32,933 bases of DNA from a virus. The stretch is from IMG/VR virus record IMGVR_UViG_3300044825_001094, positions 1 to 32,933 of that record; one strand, written 5' to 3'. The notes beneath the pieces were generated by a model, which made no database searches, was not told where the DNA came from, and was given only the letters and a program-made list of their open reading frames with translations. The translations under genes and the position numbers were made by a program. Of the stretch, positions 7,601 through 16,137 are shown piece by piece (position 1 is the stretch's first letter; each line of letters starts with the position of its first letter).

Positions 7601-8172
7601 GCGGTGTTGCAGAATTCCTAGAGCACTACGGTACCAAAGGTATGAAGTGGGGCGTTCGAAAGCGTCCTGACCCTAACCGTTCTGCGTCTAAGTGGAAAGA
7701 GCGCAAAGACAAGGAACGAGAAGCCAAAGGCGGCCAGCCCGCGCCTGCTGGTAAATCCAAAAAGGGCAAGCCGGATGAGGTGGCACCGATCACCGGGCCT
7801 AAGAAGCGCTTCAAATCTGAAGTGTCAGGCCCAAATGGTGAGAAGCCAAAAGCTGGAACTACCGTTGAGTCGGATGGGCTGACTTACCGAATCGATGGTG
7901 TTGGTAAGAAACTCGGTGCTGGCTACGAAGTCCAAATGTCCCGTAGACTCACAGACGATGAGCTTCGAGCTGAGGTTTCTCGAATGCAGCTGGAAAAGCA
8001 GTATCGAGAGCTTTCTTCTACCCCAGCCCCGGCTAAGCAGATGACCCGTGGTCAGAAGTTTGCTAAAGAAGCTGGCACTGTTGGTATGAAGATCGTCACT
8101 AAGTCGATCACAGAGGTCGGTACCCAGGTCGTCAAGAAAGAGCTTCAGAAGCAACTCAAAATCAGCCAGTGA
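7597..8172 (+). CDS. GTKGMKWGVRK-motif virion-module protein A
   Basis: A 191-residue, very basic protein. Residues 8-22 are 'LEHYGTKGMKWGVRK', a short motif that recurs in phage head-module proteins as 'HHGIKGMKWGVRR' and has no assigned function that I know. The middle (residues 23-70) is Lys/Pro/Gly-rich and probably disordered. A compact stretch follows, 'GTTVESDGLTYRIDGVGKKL', then a helical Lys-rich tail. The gene overlaps the connector stop and lies 18 bases before terL. The same N-terminus recurs in the gene directly after terL. It may be a minor head or packaging-associated protein; it shows no HTH or ATPase motif that would make it a small terminase. Confidence 0.6.
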   Translation: MSGVAEFLEHYGTKGMKWGVRKRPDPNRSASKWKERKDKEREAKGGQPAPAGKSKKGKPDEVAPITGPKKRFKSEVSGPNGEKPKAGTTVESDGLTYRIDGVGKKLGAGYEVQMSRRLTDDELRAEVSRMQLEKQYRELSSTPAPAKQMTRGQKFAKEAGTVGMKIVTKSITEVGTQVVKKELQKQLKISQ

Positions 8173-8190
8173 GACAAGGAGGCGGTCTAG

Positions 8191-9936
8191 TTGACACTAT
8201 CTAACACCGCCGTCCCAGAGCATTACGGGAAGTTCAGAGATGCAGTGCTTCGTGGTGATATTCTGGTTAACCGAGAGATCTCTCTCGAGATGAACCGGAT
8301 CGATGACCTTATCGCCAACCCAAAGATCTACTATGATGACCGGGCAATTGACGGCTTCATTAAGTACTGTGAAATGGAACTCACCCTCACCGATGGTGGA
8401 GACCTATATTTGCTCGACAGTTTCAAGCTGTGGGCAGAACAGATCTTTGGTTGGTGGTACTTTGTCGAGAGAAGTGTTTACCAACCAGGAGCCCCTGGTG
8501 AAGCAGGCCGATACGTCAAGAAGCGGATCAAGAAACGACTCACGACCAAGCAATACTTGATTGTGGCTCGAGGATCGGCTAAGTCGATGTATGCGGCTTG
8601 TCTTCAGGGGTATTTCCTGAATGTTGACACTGCCACGACTCACCAGGTCACTACAGCTCCGACGATGAAGCAGGCTGACGAAGTCATGTCTCCTTTGAGG
8701 ACTGCGATCACAAGGGCTCGTGGGCCTTTGTTCAAATTCCTCACCGAAGGGTCGATCAGAAACACTTCTGGTAGTGCCGCGGAAAGAGTTAAGCTCGCTT
8801 CCACAAAGAAAGGTGTTGAGAATTTCCTCACCGGGTCTTTGTTGGAAGTTCGCCCAATGTCAATCAACAAGCTACAGGGTTTGAGGCCTAAGGTCTCTAC
8901 TGTGGATGAGTGGTTGTCCGGCGACATTCGTGAAGACGTCATTGGTGCCTTGGAACAGGGCGCCTCTAAGATGGATGATTGGTTGATCGTTGCTATCAGT
9001 TCTGAGGGAACTGTTCGTAATGGGTCAGGCGACACCATTAAGATGGAGCTTCACAACATCCTGAAGGGTGAGTACCAAGCCCCCCATATTTCAATCTGGC
9101 ATTACAAACTTGACTCTGTTGAGGAAGTTGGTAATCCGGAGATGTGGGTTAAGGCCAACCCGAACATTGGAATCACAGTCACTTACGACGTGTATCACCT
9201 CGATGTGGAAAGAGCTGAGAAAGCTCCTGCTGCGCGGAACGATATTCTGGCTAAGCGATTCGGGATTCCGATGGAGGGGTACACTTACTTCTTCACATAC
9301 GAGGAAACTCTCCCCCACAGATCTCGTGGCTTCTGGCAGATTCCCTGCGCACTTGGAGCGGACCTTTCACAAGGCGACGACTTCTGTGCGTTCACCTTCT
9401 TGTTCCCGCTACCGAACGGTTCGTTTGGCATCAAGACGCGAAGTTACATCACGACACTAACTCTGATGAAACTACCGGCAGCCATGCGGATCAAGTATGA
9501 CGAGTTCATCCACGAAGGATCTCTTCAAGTCATTGAGGGTAACATCCTCGACATGATGGAAGTCTACGACGATCTCGATGCTCACATCGAAGAAGCTCAG
9601 TACGACGTCCGATGTCTTGGGTTCGACCCCTACAACGCCAAAGAGTTTGTTGAGCGTTGGTCGACCGAGAACGGTCCTTATGGGATTGAGAAAGTCATTC
9701 AGGGCGCTAAGACCGAGTCCGTTCCTCTAGGGGAACTCAAGATCCTTGCTGAACAGCGGGCGCTCATATTTGATCAGTCGTTGATGACCTTTGCGATGGG
9801 TAATGCCATCACGCTTGAGGACACTAACGGTAACCGCAAGCTGCACAAGAAACGCGCCGAAGAGAAGATCGACAATGTGTCGGCTCTTATGGACGCGTAC
9901 ATCGCATACAAGGCCAACAAGGAGGCGTTCGAATGA
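8191..9936 (+). CDS. terL: Terminase large subunit
   Basis: A 581-residue packaging motor of the HK97-like type. The ATPase carries a variant Walker A, ARGSAKS (Lys131), and a Walker B 'VSTVDEWL' (Asp239-Glu240). The RNase H-like nuclease domain shows Asp391 in 'LGADLSQGDDFCAF', Asp479 in 'CLGFDPYN' and Asp568 in 'NVSALMDAYIAY', so both activities look intact. Translation starts at TTG 8191, placed by AAGGAGGCGG at 8176-8185. The stop overlaps the next gene by ATGA. No small terminase subunit is recognisable nearby; it may lie outside the window or be one of the unassigned neighbours. Confidence 0.95.
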   Translation: MTLSNTAVPEHYGKFRDAVLRGDILVNREISLEMNRIDDLIANPKIYYDDRAIDGFIKYCEMELTLTDGGDLYLLDSFKLWAEQIFGWWYFVERSVYQPGAPGEAGRYVKKRIKKRLTTKQYLIVARGSAKSMYAACLQGYFLNVDTATTHQVTTAPTMKQADEVMSPLRTAITRARGPLFKFLTEGSIRNTSGSAAERVKLASTKKGVENFLTGSLLEVRPMSINKLQGLRPKVSTVDEWLSGDIREDVIGALEQGASKMDDWLIVAISSEGTVRNGSGDTIKMELHNILKGEYQAPHISIWHYKLDSVEEVGNPEMWVKANPNIGITVTYDVYHLDVERAEKAPAARNDILAKRFGIPMEGYTYFFTYEETLPHRSRGFWQIPCALGADLSQGDDFCAFTFLFPLPNGSFGIKTRSYITTLTLMKLPAAMRIKYDEFIHEGSLQVIEGNILDMMEVYDDLDAHIEEAQYDVRCLGFDPYNAKEFVERWSTENGPYGIEKVIQGAKTESVPLGELKILAEQRALIFDQSLMTFAMGNAITLEDTNGNRKLHKKRAEEKIDNVSALMDAYIAYKANKEAFE

Positions 9937-10475
9937 CCGACCCAGATCCAGTTCAAGACTTCATCGAGCACTTCGGCACAAAGGGTATGAAGTGGGGCGT
10001 CCGTAAAGATCGTGGAAGCAATAGTGCTGCAACTAAACTAAGCACTAATGCTCGGACCAATGGTAAAGACGCCTACCCAGGCCTCAGCACCAAGTCTGGA
10101 AATCACGCGGGCAAGAACCTCAAGACTTTGAAGCCGAAGCAGAAGCACGCTCGTAATCTGGCAATGGATTACGTGACTTCTGGGTTCGCAAGGAAAGCTC
10201 GAGCTCACGCAGCAAGACGCAAGCTCAAGAAGCTTGAGGGTAAAAGCGGAAACCCAGACACTCGTCGTGGACGAAAGAAGCAGAAGAAGATCGATCAAGC
10301 CAAGCTTGATGCGGCCTTTACGTATGCTCTTTTGAAACCACGAAAGAGCCTGTACGTGACTCAAGACATGATCGAGAGACGAGTCAAAGGGAAGAAGTTT
10401 GTCAAGGAAACGATGACTCGATACCGCCGAATGCCATACGAAGACATTCGTATCCGACCAACCCCTGAATCATGA
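9933..10475 (+). CDS. GTKGMKWGVRK-motif virion-module protein B
   Basis: A 180-residue, strongly basic protein. Residues 9-25 are 'FIEHFGTKGMKWGVRKD', almost identical to the motif in the protein before terL; the remainder does not resemble that protein. It has a Lys/Arg-rich helical body ('RKARAHAARRKLKKLEGK', 'RRGRKKQKKIDQAKLDAA') that could contact DNA or an acidic surface. It is translationally coupled to terL and followed by the portal gene. Possible roles are a minor head protein, portal or scaffold partner, or injected protein. The motif is seen; the function is unknown. Confidence 0.6.
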   Translation: MTDPDPVQDFIEHFGTKGMKWGVRKDRGSNSAATKLSTNARTNGKDAYPGLSTKSGNHAGKNLKTLKPKQKHARNLAMDYVTSGFARKARAHAARRKLKKLEGKSGNPDTRRGRKKQKKIDQAKLDAAFTYALLKPRKSLYVTQDMIERRVKGKKFVKETMTRYRRMPYEDIRIRPTPES

Positions 10476-10490
10476 AGGAGGTGACGCCAA

Positions 10491-11810
10491 ATGGCAGTGC
10501 TAGATAGAGTCAAAAGTGCCTGGAATGCTTTCCGGGATGGTAGCATTCTGACACCTGCAGGTTCGTCGAATGGCTACTACAACTCTTCGCGCCCAGACCA
10601 GAATCGCTTCCGTAGCTACGCAAACGATCGGTCCATCGTCACCTCTATCTATACTCGAATGAGTATCGATGTCTCAGGAGTCGCATTTAGGCACATCAAA
10701 CTCGATGAGAAACTCCGCTACAAGGAGGATCTCAAGAGTTCGTTGAATGGCGCTCTGACTCTTGAGCCAAACATGGACCAAGGGCCTAGGTCGTTCCGCC
10801 AAGACATCGCGCAGACGTTGTTTGACAGGGGCGTGGCAGTAATCGTCCCAGTGGACACCACAGTCAACCCAAACAAGTCTGAAGTGTTTGACATCCACAC
10901 ACTTCGGGTCGGTGAAGTTGTTGAGTGGTATCCCAAGCATGTTAGGGTGAGTCTGTACAACGAAACTACTGGTAAACGCGAAGAGATCACTCTCGAGAAG
11001 CGTTTTGTAGCTATCGTGCAGAACCCACTCTACCCGGTGATGAACGAGCCAAACGGCACTCTGCAGAGACTGGTTCGAAAGCTTACTCTTCTTGACGTCG
11101 TTGATGAGCAGTCAAGCTCTGGTAAGTTGGATCTAATCATCCAGCTTCCATACGTGGTCAAGTCTGATGCTAGGAAGAAAGCGGCTGAAGAACGACGGGA
11201 CAACATCCAGCTCCAGCTGAAGGAATCCCAGTACGGAATTGCCTACACCGACGCAACAGAGAAGATCACTCAGCTTAACCGTCCCGCGGAGAACAACCTC
11301 ATGGGTCAGATCGAGTATCTGACTAAGATGTTGTATGGTCAGTTGGGAATCACTGAAGAAGTCATGAACGGCACAGCTGACGAAGTCGCTATGCTGAACT
11401 ACTACAATCGCTCTATTGAGCCGATTCTTCAGGCGATTACAGAAGCAATGCAGCGAGCATTCATTGGCCCTATGGGCACTGATGCTGGTGAACGAATTCA
11501 GCACTTCAAGGATCCGTTCAAGCTTGTTCCGGTTGGCGAACTTGCTGAGATTGCAGACAAGTTCGCAAGGAACGAAATTCTCACCGCCAATGAGATTCGA
11601 GGCTTCATGGGGATCGAACCGTTCCCTGATGAGAAAGCCGACAAACTCATCAATAGCAACATGCCACAGCAGCTAGACGCAGGTGTAACTCCTGCTGCAC
11701 CTATCGAAACAACTGGGGTTCCGGTTGAAGAGGTAGATGCCATGATGGCCGACGTGTTCGGTTCTCTTGAAGCTGAGCTTGATGGCGTAGCTAGGGGGTT
11801 GGATGGCTGA
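10491..11810 (+). CDS. Portal protein
   Basis: A 439-residue HK97-type portal. Recognisable stretches are 'DRSIVTSIYTRMSIDVSGV' near the N-terminus, 'QTLFDRGVAVIVPVD', 'LYGQLGITEEVMNGTADE' and 'FARNEILTANEIRGFMGI', the wing, stem and clip-region patterns common to these portals. The C-terminal 40 residues are Pro/Ala/acidic and end 'EAELDGVARGLDG'. GAAGGAGGTG precedes the start at good spacing. The portal forms the dodecameric ring at one capsid vertex through which the terminase pumps DNA. Its 3' end overlaps the following coiled-coil gene by eight bases. Confidence 0.9.
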   Translation: MAVLDRVKSAWNAFRDGSILTPAGSSNGYYNSSRPDQNRFRSYANDRSIVTSIYTRMSIDVSGVAFRHIKLDEKLRYKEDLKSSLNGALTLEPNMDQGPRSFRQDIAQTLFDRGVAVIVPVDTTVNPNKSEVFDIHTLRVGEVVEWYPKHVRVSLYNETTGKREEITLEKRFVAIVQNPLYPVMNEPNGTLQRLVRKLTLLDVVDEQSSSGKLDLIIQLPYVVKSDARKKAAEERRDNIQLQLKESQYGIAYTDATEKITQLNRPAENNLMGQIEYLTKMLYGQLGITEEVMNGTADEVAMLNYYNRSIEPILQAITEAMQRAFIGPMGTDAGERIQHFKDPFKLVPVGELAEIADKFARNEILTANEIRGFMGIEPFPDEKADKLINSNMPQQLDAGVTPAAPIETTGVPVEEVDAMMADVFGSLEAELDGVARGLDG

Positions 11811-12501
11811 GGAAGTATACGATCCTGTAGCCCGCCGCGAAAGGTACCTTAGAGAACGGGAACTAGCGGGCCCAAGGAAGAAGCAGCCACCGCCAGTTGG
11901 TAGTGTTGGCCGCCATCAACCTAAAGGTCCGAAGGAGAAAGGGGAAAAGAAGGGTTCTGCTAGGGCAAAGGCCTCAAAAGCCGTTAACGCTGCCCACAAG
12001 AAGGACACCGACCGAATCCGGTCCTCCGCCAATGCCCACAAGGCTGCCTTGACAGCCAAACTCAAAGAGGTCCTTCAAAAGCTCAACACTGAGCAGGACA
12101 TCAAGAACAAGGCGCTTGTTATCGAAAGAGACAAGAAGCTAGTTAAGATTGCCACCGACATGGATGCAAAGCTAGCCGCCATACCTCCCATTCCAACTAA
12201 CGCAAGCCCAGAAGAGTATGCTGCTCTTCGTGAACGTCGATCTAGAGCAATTGGTAAGATCAAGACCGACGCTTCCAGAAAGTCAGCAGCAGTAAACGCC
12301 GACATTGCAAGTCGTACAGCCAAGGTAAACAAAGAGGCTAATACGACTAAGACCTTTGTCAAGGCTGTTACTAGGGCTCAGCAAGAACAAGCACGATCAT
12401 CGCTTAAGACTAGCATCGATGGCGCTAAGAAGCGCTACGAAACTCTGAAGAAGGGGCTTGGTCCAAAGGAAGATGATGCCAAGGAAACAGAAACCCGCTA
12501 G
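11803..12501 (+). CDS. Basic coiled-coil head-module protein
   Basis: A 232-residue, highly charged protein with long Ala/Lys/Glu helices ('AAHKKDTDRIRSSANAHKAA', 'IKTDASRKSAAVNADIASRT') and a Pro/Gly/Lys-rich N-terminus. It has no transmembrane segment and no catalytic motif. The position between portal and the protease-capsid gene is where minor head (MuF-like) or scaffold proteins are found, but I see no MuF signature. It may be a scaffold-like assembly factor or an internal head protein. It overlaps the portal stop and carries no strong ribosome site of its own, fitting translational coupling. Confidence 0.55.
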   Translation: MAEEVYDPVARRERYLRERELAGPRKKQPPPVGSVGRHQPKGPKEKGEKKGSARAKASKAVNAAHKKDTDRIRSSANAHKAALTAKLKEVLQKLNTEQDIKNKALVIERDKKLVKIATDMDAKLAAIPPIPTNASPEEYAALRERRSRAIGKIKTDASRKSAAVNADIASRTAKVNKEANTTKTFVKAVTRAQQEQARSSLKTSIDGAKKRYETLKKGLGPKEDDAKETETR

Positions 12502-12530
12502 TCGACAAGTAGATTCGAAAGGATGTCAAA

Positions 12531-14573
12531 ATGGAAGCTGATTTCAGCGGCTACGCCACAAAGGCCGGACTTAAGTGTTCCGATGGCCTGACCATCATGC
12601 CGGATGCTTTCAAACATCAGGATACCATGACGGTTCCTCTTGTTTGGCAGCACGGCCATACCGACCCAGAGAATGTTCTGGGCCACGCAGTTCTTGAGGC
12701 TCGACCGGATGGTGTCTACACCTACGGTTTCTTCAACAACACTGCCAAGGCTCAGGCTGCACGGGAGCTCCTTGTTCACAAGGACATTACCCGTCTGTCC
12801 ATCTGGGCAAACGACCTCATCAAGAGGGCGGACCGCGTTCTTCACGGAGCAATTCGTGAGGTTAGCCTGGTCCTGAGCGGTGCCAACCCGGGCGCAATCA
12901 TCGAGAATGTCACCATCCGTCACGACGGTATGGACATGGACCTTGAGGATGAGGCAATCATCTACACGGGTCTCGAGATTGAGCTCACGCATTCAGCAGA
13001 CGCGGATGAGGACGACAAGTCCGAGACTGAGACGCTGGAGCATTCTGACTCTGAGGATGATTCCAAGGATAGCATCGAGCATGCTGCCGGGGATGACGCC
13101 GAGGGCGATACCCTTACTGAGGAGACCATCGCGGACATCTATGACACCATGGATGAGAAGCAGAAGGACGTTCTCCACTACCTGGTCGGTGAAGCCATGG
13201 GCGAAGCCGAAGCAGAAGCCGACATTACAACCGACGAAACCACCCCCGATAATCTTCAGCAGGACAACCTCCAGCTGGACCCCAATCAGAAAGAAGGCGA
13301 CGACATGGGTCGTAGTAACGTGTTTGAAGGCAAGACCGAGGACGAGACGACCGTGCTGTCTCACTCCGACATCAAGGGTATCGTTGACGATGCCAACTCG
13401 CTGGGCTCCCTGCGTCGGGCCGTTGAGAGCTACGCGCTTTCGCACGGCATCACCGACATCGACATGCTCTTCCCCGAGGCTGTTGCAGCCACCGACACCC
13501 CCGAGTGGTTTGGTCGTCGGACCGATTGGGTCGAGAAGGTCCTGGGTGGGGTTCGTAAGAGCCCGTTTGCTCGGATCAAGACCCTCTCGGCTGACATCAC
13601 CGAGGAAGAGGCCCGCGCCAAGGGTTACATCAAGGGCACGCTCAAGAAAGAGGAGTTCTTCTCTCTGGCGAAGCGCGTCACCACCCCCACCACCATCTAC
13701 AAGAAGCAGAAGCTCGATCGTGACGACATGATCGACATCACTGACTTCGACATCGTTGCGTGGCTCAAGGGTGAGATGCGTCTCATGCTCGACGAGGAGC
13801 TCGCTCGCGCCGTCCTGATCGGTGATGGTCGTAGCGATGCCTCGGATGACAAGATCAGCTCCACCAACATCCGCCCGATCGCCAAGGATCACGAGCTGTA
13901 CACCACCAAGGTGTTCGTCAACATTGACGATGCCAGCTCCAGCGTCCAGGAGATCATCGACGCGATCGTTCTGAACCGTCGCTTCCTTCGTGGTACCGGT
14001 CTCCCGACCATGTACACCACGGAGACCTACATCGCCAAGTTCCTCCTGCTGAAGGACACGCTTGGTCGTCGGATCTACAAGAACCTCGCTGAGGTTGCGG
14101 ATGAGCTCCGCGTGGCTGAGATCGTTCCGGTCGAGGTCATGGAAGAGGAGCCCACGATGGTTGCCGTTCTGGTGAACCCGGTGGACTACGTCGTTGGTGC
14201 TACCAAGGGCGGCGAGGTCGGCATGTTCGACGATTTCGACATCGACTATAACCAGTACAAGTACCTGATTGAGACCCGTTGCTCGGGCGCTCTGACCAAG
14301 CTCAAGGCCGCGATGGTCGTCGAGAAGGTTGGCGCTTCCGCAGTCCTGGTGACCCCGGTCGCCCCGACGTTCAACGGTGATCAGGTGACCATCACCAACA
14401 CGACTGGTGTCGTCTACAAGAACGGCGCTGGTACCGTGATCAATGCGGCTGGTTCGCCGTACACCGTTGCTGATGGCGTGACCTACACGGTTACCGCTGA
14501 GCCTGCCTCGTCCTCGTACTACTTCTCGTCCAGCGAGGATGACACCTGGACCTTCGTCGGCGACGTCGGTTGA
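12531..14573 (+). CDS. Prohead protease-scaffold-major capsid fusion
   Basis: A 680-residue fusion. Residues 1-130 are a U35/S78-type prohead protease: 'VPLVWQHGH' with His41, and 'IREVSLVLSGANPGA' with Ser112. Residues about 135-255 are very acidic and replace the scaffold (delta) region. From Met259 the HK97-fold capsid follows ('FARIKTLSADITEEEARAKG', 'TTPTTIYKKQKLDRDDMIDI', 'IGDGRSDASDDKI', 'GLPTMYTTETYIAKFLLLKD'). Residues about 605-680 are an added beta domain ending 'DDTWTFVG', shared with the major tail protein. An internal ATG at 13305 with its own ribosome site could make capsid alone. Codons are strongly C-ending, unlike most neighbours, as expected for the most abundant virion protein. 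Confidence 0.9.
   Translation: MEADFSGYATKAGLKCSDGLTIMPDAFKHQDTMTVPLVWQHGHTDPENVLGHAVLEARPDGVYTYGFFNNTAKAQAARELLVHKDITRLSIWANDLIKRADRVLHGAIREVSLVLSGANPGAIIENVTIRHDGMDMDLEDEAIIYTGLEIELTHSADADEDDKSETETLEHSDSEDDSKDSIEHAAGDDAEGDTLTEETIADIYDTMDEKQKDVLHYLVGEAMGEAEAEADITTDETTPDNLQQDNLQLDPNQKEGDDMGRSNVFEGKTEDETTVLSHSDIKGIVDDANSLGSLRRAVESYALSHGITDIDMLFPEAVAATDTPEWFGRRTDWVEKVLGGVRKSPFARIKTLSADITEEEARAKGYIKGTLKKEEFFSLAKRVTTPTTIYKKQKLDRDDMIDITDFDIVAWLKGEMRLMLDEELARAVLIGDGRSDASDDKISSTNIRPIAKDHELYTTKVFVNIDDASSSVQEIIDAIVLNRRFLRGTGLPTMYTTETYIAKFLLLKDTLGRRIYKNLAEVADELRVAEIVPVEVMEEEPTMVAVLVNPVDYVVGATKGGEVGMFDDFDIDYNQYKYLIETRCSGALTKLKAAMVVEKVGASAVLVTPVAPTFNGDQVTITNTTGVVYKNGAGTVINAAGSPYTVADGVTYTVTAEPASSSYYFSSSEDDTWTFVGDVG
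13292..13307 (+). promoter_or_regulatory. Internal ribosome site and start for capsid alone
   Basis: AGAAGG at 13292-13297 lies seven bases before an in-frame ATG at 13305. That ATG begins MGRSNVFEG, which resembles the N-terminus of stand-alone capsid proteins of this family. Initiation here would give a 422-residue capsid without protease or acidic domain and would set the protease:capsid ratio. Seen: the site and spacing. Inferred: its use. Confidence 0.5.
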
Positions 14574-14588
14574 TCCTGAGGAGTTGAG

Positions 14589-14918
14589 ATGGCAAAGTTC
14601 CACGGAAAGGTTGGATACGGCACCGCCGTTGAAAACCCTCAAGCTCCTGGTGTCCACGAGGATCGAATCACTACTGTGACTTACACGGGTGATGTGGTTC
14701 GTAACAGCGTGAGACCTGGGCCAGGAGAGTCGCTTAACGGCGATATTTCTGTGGGTCACTCAATCAGCATCATCGCTGATGGTTATGCCATCGAACACTT
14801 CATGAAGATCAAATACGTAGAGTGGGCGGGGGTGAACTGGACTGTGACAGATGTCGAGATCCAGCGCCCCCGTCTCATTCTCAATCTTGGGAGTGTCTAC
14901 AATGGCCCCACGCCTTGA
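14589..14918 (+). CDS. Head closure / head-tail connector protein
   Basis: A 109-residue beta-rich protein with the C-terminal pattern 'YVEWAGVNWTVTDVEIQRPR' then 'LILNLGSVYNGP'. This recurs in small proteins directly after the capsid gene in actinophages and is taken to be a neck (stopper or closure) component. GAGGAG lies upstream of the start. The 3' end overlaps the next gene by 17 bases. The neck assignment rests on position and the familiar C-terminal pattern, not on a catalytic motif. Confidence 0.6.
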   Translation: MAKFHGKVGYGTAVENPQAPGVHEDRITTVTYTGDVVRNSVRPGPGESLNGDISVGHSISIIADGYAIEHFMKIKYVEWAGVNWTVTDVEIQRPRLILNLGSVYNGPTP

Positions 14919-15207
14919 GCTTCATACCATTCTTGTTGGCCTTCTAGGCAATGGGAATGTGTACTTCCAACCACCCTCGACAGTGCAGATGAAATACCCT
15001 TGCATTGTCTATGGTCGCGATGATGCTGAAACAGACTTCGCAGACAATCGACCGTATGGTGTCAAGGTTAGATACAAGGTGACAGTCATTGATAGGGACC
15101 CCGATAGTGAGATCCCAATGAAAGTGGCCATGCTCCCAACCTGCACCTTTGTCACCTGGTTCACGGTCGACAAACTCAACCACGACGTTTACCAACTTTT
15201 CTTCTAG
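14902..15207 (+). CDS. Tail terminator / tail completion protein
   Basis: A 101-residue protein with the pattern 'LELHTILVGLLGNGNVYFQP' followed by 'MKYPCIVYGRDD' and 'VRYKVTVIDRDPDSEIP'. This is the usual form of small neck proteins of the lambda gpU-like terminator group in this slot: an opening helix, 'yPciVY', and a strand with 'D.DPDS'. ATG 14902 is chosen over the longer frame because GGGAG at 14890-14894 gives proper spacing. It sits directly before the major tail protein, where terminators are expected. It would cap the tail tube and join it to the head. Confidence 0.7.
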   Translation: MAPRLELHTILVGLLGNGNVYFQPPSTVQMKYPCIVYGRDDAETDFADNRPYGVKVRYKVTVIDRDPDSEIPMKVAMLPTCTFVTWFTVDKLNHDVYQLFF

Positions 15208-15219
15208 AAGGAGATAGCA

Positions 15220-16110
15220 ATGGCAGAACTGATCTGGGACGCTGATGGCGCCCGGAAATACGAAACCGGTGTAGATCGCGGCGTGCTCTACATCCCTGAT
15301 GGCGCTGGTGCATACACCACTGGCGTTCCGTGGAACGGCCTTGTGTCCGTTTCAGAAGCACCGTCTGGCGCTGAGGCCAATCCTCAGTACGCGGACAACT
15401 TCAAGTACCTGAACCTGTACTCCGCTGAGGAGTTTGGCGCAACCATCGAGGCATTCACTTACCCTGATGAGTTCGCTCAGTTTGATGGTATTGCCGAGCC
15501 CAAGACTGGCGTTTACGTTGGTCAGCAGTCTCGCGGTACTTTCGGTCTGTCCTACCGGACGAAGATCGGAAACGACATCGACGGCGACGATCATGGTTAC
15601 AAGCTTCACCTGGTCTACGGTTGCTCGGCTAGCCCTTCTGAGAAGGCCTACACGACGATCAACGACTCGCCTGAGGCAATTACCTTCAGCTGGGAGGTCA
15701 CCACGACTCCTGTTGCTGTTACTGGCCTGAAGCGCACGGCGATCATCACGATCGACTCCACCAAGGTCTCCCAGACCGACTGGACCGAGTTGACCAACCT
15801 CCTCTGGGGTAGTGGTGGCGGTTCCGCTCAGCTGCCCTCCGCCGACACGGTTATCGGGCTGTTCAACGTGGCTGCTCAGACTTCGGTCATCGCCAATGCC
15901 CCGACGTTCGTTTCGGGTACCGGTGTCATCACCATCGTGGCTACCACTGGTGTCCGTTACTACCGCGCCGATACCGGTGCTACGGTCAACCCTGGCGCAA
16001 TGGCCGCAATCCCTGCGGCAAGCACGCTGGTCATCCGGGCCGAAGCAGCCAGCAGCACCTACGTTCTGGATCCGCTGTCGGACGACTCCTGGTCGTTCAC
16101 GCGCCCTTGA
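15220..16110 (+). CDS. Major tail protein (tail tube)
   Basis: A 296-residue tube protein. The core (about 1-220) has 'LDRGVLY'-type ('VDRGVLYIPDG') and 'GLSYRTKIGNDIDGDDHGYK' segments followed by 'FSWEVTTTPVAVTG', typical of actinophage tube proteins. Residues about 226-296 form an added beta domain ('APTFVSGTGVITIVATTGV' ... 'DDSWSF') that closely resembles the capsid's C-terminal domain. The core is paralogous to the protein at 16693. Codons are strongly C-ending, as in the capsid gene. AGAAGGAGA precedes the start. The subunit polymerises around the tape measure to form the tail tube, with the extra domain probably on the outside. Confidence 0.9.
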   Translation: MAELIWDADGARKYETGVDRGVLYIPDGAGAYTTGVPWNGLVSVSEAPSGAEANPQYADNFKYLNLYSAEEFGATIEAFTYPDEFAQFDGIAEPKTGVYVGQQSRGTFGLSYRTKIGNDIDGDDHGYKLHLVYGCSASPSEKAYTTINDSPEAITFSWEVTTTPVAVTGLKRTAIITIDSTKVSQTDWTELTNLLWGSGGGSAQLPSADTVIGLFNVAAQTSVIANAPTFVSGTGVITIVATTGVRYYRADTGATVNPGAMAAIPAASTLVIRAEAASSTYVLDPLSDDSWSFTRP

Positions 16111-16137
16111 TGAACAATTGACTGAGGAGACCAAAGA

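Noticed and set aside
7597-8172. Small terminase subunit
   Set aside because: The position before terL is suggestive, but no helix-turn-helix is seen and the protein is mostly low-complexity basic sequence with the MKWGVRK motif.
12880-13731. Plus-strand frame of 283 codons inside the protease-capsid gene
   Set aside because: Ser/Thr/Arg/Pro-rich low-complexity translation typical of a shifted frame of a GC-biased gene.
12993-14759. Long minus-strand frame of 588 codons opposite the capsid gene
   Set aside because: It mirrors the C-ending codon bias of the capsid gene, has no ribosome site, and its translation shows no domain. The opposite frame is plainly real.
15352-16134. Minus-strand frame of 260 codons opposite the major tail protein
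   Set aside because: A shadow of a codon-biased gene with no start signal or recognisable motif.
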